Assembly (NCBI GenBank): GCA_002496725.1
Contig: DALI01000009.1
Location: forward strand, 1 to 9,638
Length of the DNA stretch: 9,638 nt
DNA from: Euryarchaeota archaeon UBA181
GTDB taxonomy: Archaea; Thermoplasmatota; Poseidoniia; Poseidoniales; Thalassarchaeaceae
Direction of reading: 5' to 3'
Positions 1 through 5,690 of this stretch are shown piece after piece. A model generated the notes under the pieces. It worked only from the letters and a program-made list of their open reading frames with translations. It was not told the origin of the DNA and ran no database searches. Made by a program: the position numbers and the translations under genes. Position 1 is the first letter of the stretch; each line of letters starts with the position of its first letter.

Positions 1-1
1 A

Positions 2-1267
2 TGGGAAGATCCTGCTCAAGTTACGGTGACTCTCGTGGATGTGACTGATAAGTCAAATCCTAGTTGGGTCGATTCTTGGTATGATGCGGATCACCCCAGT
101 GGCCCTCATAACCTATACACTCACATGATCGACAATGAATGGTATATCTTCGTAGCCAATCCCGACTACGAGCAATGTGATGTCGGGCAAGGTGATGCTT
201 GCGGAGGCATCACTATTGCTCATCTAAACTTCGCTGGTTATGGAGACTTGCCTCGGATTGTAAAAGTTGGAGAGGCTGAGGTAAGTTGGGAATCTACCCT
301 TGGCGGATGGATCTACATCCACGATATGACTGTTCAAACATGGCCAGGGGAGGATTCCAATGACCCTAGGTTTGACAGGACATTCGTGTATGGGGCTTAC
401 TGGGAAGCGGGGCTAAGGATATTCGATGTCTCTGATGTCCCTCATCCTGGCAACGATTTTGCCGAATACGTGGCAATCGCCGCGGCATGTAGAGGTTCTT
501 TCGGAACCCAACTAGGATGCAATTGGAGGGCACCGGAAGTTGGCCAATGGATGGAATTCGAGGACTTCGATGGCGATGGAGAAATAGACTGCGGGTGCAC
601 CAGCAACGAGAATGGGGGAAGGGCTTCCTATATTCACTATGCAGAGCCAGTTGATGATATGGTGGATGCTAGTCACCTAGGATATCCGGCCGGAAAACGT
701 CACTTGACAATCGTAGCAACTGAAGTCCTAAGTACGTCGGTTGGAACTGGGATGAGTTATCTCCTAGATACTACTTCATACGAAATGAATAATGGGAATT
801 TCAGATTCCTACCTCAACTGATCCATGGATGGGAGATTCCATTTGCAATGGATCACCACATACCAGATGGCGAGGAGTGGCTTCTATTCAGTCCGCATAA
901 TGCGGATACTCAAATTTTCCAAACGGGACTTCCAGGGTTACCCGATAATAGCTTCGGAGGGGCATGGGATGGCAGGATATACCTGAGTAGCTATCACGCG
1001 GGACTCTGGGTCATAGATATTGAAACACTGATGGTCGAGGGCCTCGAAGATAGCAACAAGACCGAGGCTCACAGATCTTCTACTGTAGGATATCACCTAC
1101 CTCACGGGGCGGATGGAACTCCTCTAGATAGCGCATTCTATGACTTTGGATGGACCCCTTTCCTATGGGCGGCAGAATATCATGATGGCTATACATATCT
1201 CTCCTGCATAACAAGTGGGCTATACATAGTCCAGTTGGATATAGATGCCCCATACGGATCTTCCTGA
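2..1267 (+). CDS. LVIVD-repeat secreted protein, 5' end truncated by window
   Basis: Partial gene: the frame is open to the left edge (WEDPAQVT precedes the GTG at 26), so that GTG is not the true start. About 421 residues are visible. The product is an LVIVD-repeat, beta-propeller-like protein of unknown function, probably extracytoplasmic. Visible repeat strands include TLVDVTDKSNP (near the start), YWEAGLRIFDVSD (from 398), YHAGLWVID (near 991) and SGLYIVQLDID at the C-terminus. A calcium-loop-like DFDGDGEID lies near 574-600 and is followed by CGC. It is clearly paralogous to the next gene: both share SPHN, YHAG, AGLRI-DVS and a closing SG-Y-VQ strand. The visible start aligns to about residue 200 of that paralog, so roughly 600 bp are probably missing. 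There is no C-terminal membrane segment; an N-terminal lipobox like its neighbour's is likely but lies outside the window. Confidence 0.85.
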   Translation, partial: WEDPAQVTVTLVDVTDKSNPSWVDSWYDADHPSGPHNLYTHMIDNEWYIFVANPDYEQCDVGQGDACGGITIAHLNFAGYGDLPRIVKVGEAEVSWESTLGGWIYIHDMTVQTWPGEDSNDPRFDRTFVYGAYWEAGLRIFDVSDVPHPGNDFAEYVAIAAACRGSFGTQLGCNWRAPEVGQWMEFEDFDGDGEIDCGCTSNENGGRASYIHYAEPVDDMVDASHLGYPAGKRHLTIVATEVLSTSVGTGMSYLLDTTSYEMNNGNFRFLPQLIHGWEIPFAMDHHIPDGEEWLLFSPHNADTQIFQTGLPGLPDNSFGGAWDGRIYLSSYHAGLWVIDIETLMVEGLEDSNKTEAHRSSTVGYHLPHGADGTPLDSAFYDFGWTPFLWAAEYHDGYTYLSCITSGLYIVQLDIDAPYGSS

Positions 1268-1268
1268 A

Positions 1269-1285
1269 CGGCCCCTATGGGGCCG
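1269..1285. repeat. Perfect 7-bp inverted repeat (hairpin) after the stop codon
   Basis: CGGCCCC-TAT-GGGGCCG is a perfect 7-bp stem with a 3-nt loop, starting one base after the TGA of the upstream gene. It is GC-rich in a moderately AT-rich context. No T-run follows it, so it does not match the usual archaeal U-tract terminator. It could be an mRNA 3'-end stabiliser or a processing structure between the two LVIVD genes. Confidence 0.5.
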
Positions 1286-1300
1286 GACCATCGCAGGGCG

Positions 1301-1310
1301 AATTTGATAG
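1301..1310 (+). promoter_or_regulatory. Candidate TATA-like box for the second LVIVD gene
   Basis: AATTTGATAG is centred about 27 nt before the ATG at 1333. At the usual archaeal TATA-to-start distance, transcription would begin at or next to that ATG, giving a leaderless mRNA. No purine-rich Shine-Dalgarno sequence lies directly before this ATG, which fits. The box is only partly TATA-like, so confidence is modest. Confidence 0.4.
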
Positions 1311-1332
1311 GGTAGCTTTCTTCCGGCGAGCC

Positions 1333-3264
1333 ATGCATGTGCGCCCGGTATGGCTGCTGACCGCTCTGATGATTCTGGCACCACTGTCTGGTTGTTTGTC
1401 ATTTTCTGATGATTCCAGTGACTCCGATGATGGCATGAAAGATTGGATAGACCCCGTTATCGAGATAGAAAATGAAGAGCATTCCCATAGTGACCTTCTA
1501 GCACATCGTCTTTGGACAGACAATGCAGTCTTGATAGACTACCACAACCTTAATTGTGATGGAAATGTAAAGCCTCCTGCTGAGCTAGACAATACTGCTG
1601 GAAGGCCTTGTGATGACTCTTTCAAGAATGTTGGACCCACTCCAGGAGATAATTCAGAAATCGCAATTGAAGGTAATTTTGACGAGGACTGTGAGATATA
1701 TGGGGATGGAAGTGGTGGATGCTTCGCCTACGTTTCCAGTTACAATCAATTTGAAATTCTTGACATCAGTAACCCCAATGATATCATCCTCCTATCCACC
1801 TACTACGCTGAAGTCGCTAGGATGATCGATATCAAAGTGACAGAAGACAATAACTGGGTTCTGGTGAATCACGAGCTGACTAACAGTGAGCTAGATCCAA
1901 TTCCAAATGATGATGATGCAAACAGTGGAACAAATAGACTCGATGTTATTGACGTTAGAGACAAAACTAGGCCTGTGAAGGTAGCTGAGTGGAATAATCC
2001 CCCAGCAGGATTCCATAATCAGGATCTCACTGTCTACTGTGATTGGGAGGGAGCAGTGGACCCCTTCGAGGAATGTAGCCTATTCCTGTTCGGTGCTGAT
2101 CCCTATCCAGAGATGGTCGAAGGAAGCAGTGGAACATATTACAAGGGCACACAGATTTTCTATGTGCCTAGGGGACTAGACTCATGGCTCCAAACTGATG
2201 ATAACTCTAGCAGAGAAATAGTAAGATGGGGAGGTTACACACCGGAGCCTTACACTACCTGCGGGGGCTCAATTTTCAATCATGATCACGTCTACTTCGT
2301 TCACCCCATAACAAATCAACGACTGCTAGTAGCCTCATACTGGGGTGCTGGACTAAGAATAGTTGATGTCAGTGAGCCGCCAACTGTTGCAGATCCATTA
2401 GGCGTTTCTTGGCCACCTGAGATAGGCAGATGGCTGGGTTGCCCAACGGCGGATGACGGTTGGTATGGCCCTGAAGGAGGAGGTCATGCAGACATGACAC
2501 CCGAGGAATGGCTGGACTCCAATCAAGGCAATGACAACATACACTATGCGGTACCGTACGATCATTTGCTTTGTAATGGGATTAGCGAGTATGATTCTCT
2601 ATCCGAATGGCCCAAAGAATGTGGGTCGGGACCTGATGACGCTACCTATGGAGTCAATTGGAGACATTACACCATTATCGCCCCTGAATATGGTTCGAAC
2701 GAAAATCACACTGGATACTTGTGGACGATAGACACTACTGACCCGACTATGCCGTTCCTAGTTTCGAAATGGAGCCTTCCGGGAGAGGGCATGAAGGATA
2801 ATGGAAGTCATCCCCAACACTGGATCCCAGGGGGGTACATCTTCAGTCCGCACAATGGGGATACTGGAACTAGCGGGCACGTCTACTGGACACACTACCA
2901 CGCCGGGGTTTGGGTTACGGACCATGGAAAGATTTGGGAAGAGATTTCATGGGAAGATGGAATTCCAAATCCAGAATGCGGTTTCAAATGCATAGAAGAG
3001 CTAGCCACGAGTCACACAATTGGATACTACCTCCCATCCGGGCCTACTTGGATGGAAGATCCGACTAACGAGTTAGGTTACGATATGGCTGATTGCTGGG
3101 CTTCTTGTATGATTCCTTTCGATTGGGGGCTACAGTATGATCCCCGTGGTTTTGTGATGATCTCTGAGATGGTTTCAGGCGTGTACGTTGTTCAATTCGA
3201 TGAGGATTATGATCCCCAGTATGATTATCCCCCTCTCTGGACGGCGGAGGCAAGTGACGAATGA
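1333..3264 (+). CDS. LVIVD-repeat lipoprotein (643 aa)
   Basis: Secreted lipoprotein. A short N-region and hydrophobic stretch end in the lipobox LSGC (Cys21), followed by an acidic Ser/Asp linker, so the mature protein is probably tethered to the outer face of the membrane. The body is built of LVIVD-type strands: FEILDISNPND, RLDVIDVRDKTRP (from residue 202), YWGAGLRIVDVSEPP (from 336) and SGVYVVQFDED near the end. His-containing motifs SPHN (505-508) and YHAG (522-525) are shared with the upstream paralog. There are many Cys residues, which probably pair as disulfides outside the cell. The family is thought to form beta-propellers; no enzyme activity is established and I assign none. The ATG fits a TATA-like box 27 nt upstream; a GTG two codons later is possible but would remove the N-region His. 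The stop overlaps the next start as ATGA, so translation of the two is probably coupled. Confidence 0.88.
   Translation: MHVRPVWLLTALMILAPLSGCLSFSDDSSDSDDGMKDWIDPVIEIENEEHSHSDLLAHRLWTDNAVLIDYHNLNCDGNVKPPAELDNTAGRPCDDSFKNVGPTPGDNSEIAIEGNFDEDCEIYGDGSGGCFAYVSSYNQFEILDISNPNDIILLSTYYAEVARMIDIKVTEDNNWVLVNHELTNSELDPIPNDDDANSGTNRLDVIDVRDKTRPVKVAEWNNPPAGFHNQDLTVYCDWEGAVDPFEECSLFLFGADPYPEMVEGSSGTYYKGTQIFYVPRGLDSWLQTDDNSSREIVRWGGYTPEPYTTCGGSIFNHDHVYFVHPITNQRLLVASYWGAGLRIVDVSEPPTVADPLGVSWPPEIGRWLGCPTADDGWYGPEGGGHADMTPEEWLDSNQGNDNIHYAVPYDHLLCNGISEYDSLSEWPKECGSGPDDATYGVNWRHYTIIAPEYGSNENHTGYLWTIDTTDPTMPFLVSKWSLPGEGMKDNGSHPQHWIPGGYIFSPHNGDTGTSGHVYWTHYHAGVWVTDHGKIWEEISWEDGIPNPECGFKCIEELATSHTIGYYLPSGPTWMEDPTNELGYDMADCWASCMIPFDWGLQYDPRGFVMISEMVSGVYVVQFDEDYDPQYDYPPLWTAEASDE
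3246..3250 (+). promoter_or_regulatory. Shine-Dalgarno-like GGAGG for the small anchored protein
   Basis: GGAGG ends 10 nt before the ATG at 3261, inside the coding region of the upstream gene. It supports this start and reinitiation or coupling through the ATGA overlap. Confidence 0.5.
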
Positions 3265-3797
3265 AATTCTCTCTTGGAGGGCAAATAGCAGTATTACTAG
3301 CCATTCTCCTCCTAATTCCAACGGCTTCAGCTCATGGGGCGGATTCATTCTCTTTCATATTGAGAGGTGAGTCCCTACAACCAGAGTCTGCAGAGGTTGT
3401 TCAGAATGATACTTTGATCTTCTACAATGTAGTTGAGCATGAGAGAACCCTTGAGCTAGACAAAGATTCTGATGGAGTATCAGATTTCCAATGCACCGTC
3501 TCTGGGATAAACTCCTCGGGCACTGATGATGAATGTAGACTATGGCTAGATCCAATTAATTGGACGGCTGGCGACTATGAGGTCGAAATTTTTTCTAATG
3601 GGAGCTTATGGAAAACTCTTAGTTTCACCCTAATTGAGGACATTCATAATGAGACAGGCCCTCCTGCAGGATACTCTTTTGGGGACGTCGACAATGATTC
3701 AGATAGCCGCTCAGAGGTCTCTTCGATTACTTCCATGGGGATTTTAGCCCTGGTGGGGATTGTATTTGTTATTACTAGGAGATTGAAAAATGAGTAA
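3261..3797 (+). CDS. Small secreted, C-terminally membrane-anchored protein, possibly cupredoxin-like
   Basis: A 178-residue protein of no family I recognise with certainty. It has a clear signal peptide (hydrophobic 9-20, then TASA before His25), a roughly 100-residue extracellular domain, and a C-terminal membrane helix at about 158-172 followed by RRLKNE, so the tail is cytoplasmic. The domain resembles a small beta-sandwich of cupredoxin style: SFILRGESLQPE, then VVQNDTLIFYNVVEHERTL, then GDYEVEIFSNGSL. His60 sits where cupredoxins often carry their first copper ligand, but a full His-Cys-His-Met set is not visible. Cys78 and Cys92 could be a disulfide instead. Cleavage after Ala24 would leave His25 as the mature N-terminus. 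DKDSDGVSD (67-75) is a calcium-loop-like motif. The gene overlaps the gene before it by 4 nt and the SCO gene after it by 8 nt, which ties it to copper handling by context only. Confidence 0.8.
   Translation: MKFSLGGQIAVLLAILLLIPTASAHGADSFSFILRGESLQPESAEVVQNDTLIFYNVVEHERTLELDKDSDGVSDFQCTVSGINSSGTDDECRLWLDPINWTAGDYEVEIFSNGSLWKTLSFTLIEDIHNETGPPAGYSFGDVDNDSDSRSEVSSITSMGILALVGIVFVITRRLKNE
3777..3781 (+). promoter_or_regulatory. Shine-Dalgarno-like AGGAG for the first SCO gene
   Basis: AGGAG lies 8 nt before the ATG at 3790, within the end of the preceding gene. The spacing supports this start in the ATGAGTAA overlap. Confidence 0.55.
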
Positions 3798-4515
3798 ACT
3801 CATGGGCTTAATCTTGACTATGATCATAATCCTCCCAGGTTGCATGGGAGAACCAGATGAAGATTTATTTTATGGGGAGGATATTGTTCCAGCAGTTCCA
3901 GTTAGCGATTTTATTCTAACTGACCATAATGGCGAATACTTCTCCATCTCAGACTACGAGGGAAAGGTTGTCGTAGTGACTTTCCTATTCACTAGATGTC
4001 CAGACATATGCCCCATAGTGAGTTCTAATCTGGATTACCTCTCCACAATGCTTGGTGATGATTATGGCACAGAAGTGGAGATACTCACTATTACCGTCGA
4101 TCCATGGACCGACAATAGCTCTGTACTATCTCAATATCGTGAACAGAGGGGGCTCCATTGGCCTCACCTAACAGGTGATGTTGAGGATCTAGAAGGAATC
4201 TGGTCGGAATTCGATGTCGGACTAAAAACATATGACACGGATTCAGATGGGGATGGCGTATCAGACGGATTTGATTCATGCCTAGAGACACCAGAAGGAG
4301 AGGAAGTGGATGAAAATGGTTGTGGGGTCGAGACACAGCAACAAGACGGGGACGTTACTGTCAAGCACCACCCCCTTGACTACTGGGTCGATCACACTAC
4401 GGGTACCATAATTCTAGACAAGCAGCTCAGACAGAGAGTTTGGTGGGGGGACACCGATTGGAATGTCGAGCTGGCGATTGAAGATATCAAGATTCTCATT
4501 TCAGAGGAGTCTTGA
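3790..4515 (+). CDS. SCO1/SenC-family lipoprotein with a thrombospondin type 3-like insert
   Basis: SCO proteins are membrane-tethered thioredoxin-fold copper chaperones or thiol reductants that typically help assemble the CuA site of cytochrome c oxidase. The lipobox is LPGC (Cys18). The fold begins near residue 38 (DFILTDHNGEYFSISDYEGK). The copper/redox motif is RCPDICP with Cys70 and Cys74, followed by LTITVDP at 99-105. The expected third copper ligand is His202 in DYWVDHTTG. Between these, at about 149-179, lies an extra segment with DTDSDGDGVSD, Cys164, a Pro, then VDENGC (Cys178). This matches the pattern of a thrombospondin type 3 calcium-binding repeat and is not part of ordinary SCO proteins. 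The length of 241 residues is close to the family norm plus this insert. The start overlaps the previous stop (ATGAGTAA). The SCO identity is firm; the client oxidase is not in this window. Confidence 0.93.
   Translation: MSKLMGLILTMIIILPGCMGEPDEDLFYGEDIVPAVPVSDFILTDHNGEYFSISDYEGKVVVVTFLFTRCPDICPIVSSNLDYLSTMLGDDYGTEVEILTITVDPWTDNSSVLSQYREQRGLHWPHLTGDVEDLEGIWSEFDVGLKTYDTDSDGDGVSDGFDSCLETPEGEEVDENGCGVETQQQDGDVTVKHHPLDYWVDHTTGTIILDKQLRQRVWWGDTDWNVELAIEDIKILISEES
4504..4509 (+). promoter_or_regulatory. Shine-Dalgarno-like GAGGAG that selects the ATG at 4518
   Basis: GAGGAG is 8 nt before the ATG at 4518 but only 2 nt before the in-frame TTG at 4512. It therefore favours the ATG as the real start of the second SCO gene. 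Confidence 0.55.
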
Positions 4516-4517
4516 AT

Positions 4518-5618
4518 ATGTCATATCTGAAAGTAATTGTAGTGACGTTGATTCTACTCTCTTCAGGGTGCCTGGGGCAGGGGAGCGATGATCTAGAGTT
4601 CCTTGGGATAGAATATCGAGATCCCCCTGAAGCTCCCAATTTCGTCCTCTTTGATCAGAATGGTGATGTCTTCGAACTGAGTGACCACGCAGGGAAAGTC
4701 ATAGTGGCGGCATTCGTATACACCTCATGTCCCGATATATGCCTGATAATATCCTCAAACTTGGATTATGTTCAGAAGAATCTAGGAGATCGTTCCGAGG
4801 ACGTTGTGATCATTTCTATTACCATAGATCCAGCTAGGGATACAATATCACATCTTTCTGAATGGACTGAGAATAGGGGATACGAGTGGTTTCATCTAAC
4901 TGGCCCTGTTTCAGAACTTCAAGAGATTTATCGTTCTTGGAATGTCATAATTGACAACGAGCACATTGCCGCTAGTCAACCTCCTGAGGAGAAATTGAAT
5001 AGACTAGTCGTTCTTTATCCAGATAACTCTAGTTTAATTATGGATCAAAGTGGCTTTGGAAAGACCGGCTCTGAGTTCATCTCGGAATCGATGGAGGAAT
5101 ACAATGTCACCAATGACATAGGAGATGGCCCGGATGCTACAGGGAGAATTGGAGAATGGTCTACCGATGGTAACTGGACTTGGATACTTCACCACTGGGA
5201 CTCAGATAACGAAAGTTGGATCGAGTCAGGGAACTCGAGCTCATCAATTTCTCTCAGTGGAAATACGCATCTCGCATGGATTGCCAGCAATGCCAATCTG
5301 AGCATGTCTCCGCCTGGAGAGGACTGCGATGGGAGTGGCTGGATAATGGGAACCGGAAATAGTGCTCACTGCATGTGTGATGAGGGGTTTGAAAGGCCTG
5401 ACTCAGATTGGCTATCGTGTATCCCGGAGGGTGAATCTCAGGGAGAGGGGGGCAGTACCACGAATCCACATGAGGATTCGCTTGGCGAATATGAAGTAGG
5501 GCACTCCACTACTACATTCATAGTTGGCAAGGAGATGAGAAAGAGAGTTGCTTACTCTGGAATATTCTGGGATGCGGGGGACTTTCTGCAGGATGTAATT
5601 ACCCTCACGGATGAATGA
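4518..5618 (+). CDS. SCO1/SenC-family lipoprotein with a long Cys-containing insert
   Basis: Second SCO paralog, 366 residues from the ATG at 4518, chosen over the TTG at 4512 on ribosome-binding-site spacing. The signal peptide ends in LLSSGC (Cys18), so it is probably a lipoprotein. The SCO core is FVLFDQNGDVFELSDHAGK, then SCPDIC with Cys71 and Cys75, then ISITIDPARD. The C-terminal SCO strand, with the expected copper ligand His329 (GHSTTTFIV) and KEMRKRV, aligns well to the previous gene. Between about residues 145 and 325 sits an insert of some 180 residues. It holds a stretch reading NRLVVLYPDNSSLI that resembles an SCO strand without its His, a Trp- and sequon-rich part, and a four-Cys module (Cys270, Cys285, Cys287, Cys301) with CMCDEGF, like the second half of an EGF domain. 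The protein is much longer than usual SCO proteins (about 200-300). It starts 2 nt after the previous stop and probably works with that paralog. Confidence 0.9.
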   Translation: MSYLKVIVVTLILLSSGCLGQGSDDLEFLGIEYRDPPEAPNFVLFDQNGDVFELSDHAGKVIVAAFVYTSCPDICLIISSNLDYVQKNLGDRSEDVVIISITIDPARDTISHLSEWTENRGYEWFHLTGPVSELQEIYRSWNVIIDNEHIAASQPPEEKLNRLVVLYPDNSSLIMDQSGFGKTGSEFISESMEEYNVTNDIGDGPDATGRIGEWSTDGNWTWILHHWDSDNESWIESGNSSSSISLSGNTHLAWIASNANLSMSPPGEDCDGSGWIMGTGNSAHCMCDEGFERPDSDWLSCIPEGESQGEGGSTTNPHEDSLGEYEVGHSTTTFIVGKEMRKRVAYSGIFWDAGDFLQDVITLTDE

Positions 5619-5621
5619 GCC

Positions 5622-5641
5622 TTTACTTTTGCAACGGTTTT
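5622..5641 (+). terminator. T-rich tracts, possible archaeal terminator
   Basis: Three short T-tracts (5622-5624, 5627-5630, 5638-5641) begin 3 nt after the stop of the second SCO gene. Archaeal RNA polymerase can terminate on U-rich stretches without a hairpin. A new TATA-like box follows at once, so a transcript boundary here is plausible. Confidence 0.35.
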
Positions 5642-5660
5642 AGGATTCTTGCACGGTTCC

Positions 5661-5670
5661 AATTATATGC
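5661..5670 (+). promoter_or_regulatory. TATA-like box for the YHYH-domain gene
   Basis: AATTATATGC has TTATAT centred about 26 nt before the ATG at 5691. This is the expected archaeal spacing if the mRNA starts at the ATG (leaderless). It also argues against the upstream in-frame TTG at 5649, which lies before the box. Confidence 0.5.
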
Positions 5671-5690
5671 TACCCCATTTACTTGGAAAC

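Noticed and set aside
26..28. GTG as the start of the first gene
   Set aside because: The frame is open upstream to base 2 and the protein begins in the middle of an LVIVD strand, so the gene is truncated by the window edge.
1220..1523. Two minus-strand open frames across the gap between the LVIVD genes
   Set aside because: They overlap the signal peptide and lipobox of a well-supported gene and show no motif of their own.
4512..4514. TTG start overlapping the previous stop for the second SCO gene
   Set aside because: The ATG two codons later has better spacing to GAGGAG and gives a normal signal peptide.
5300..5420. Complete EGF domain in the second SCO protein
   Set aside because: Only four Cys are present, where six are expected; I call it EGF-like spacing only.
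5649..5651. TTG start for the YHYH gene
   Set aside because: It lies upstream of the TATA-like box and adds no signal-peptide feature; ATG 5691 fits better.
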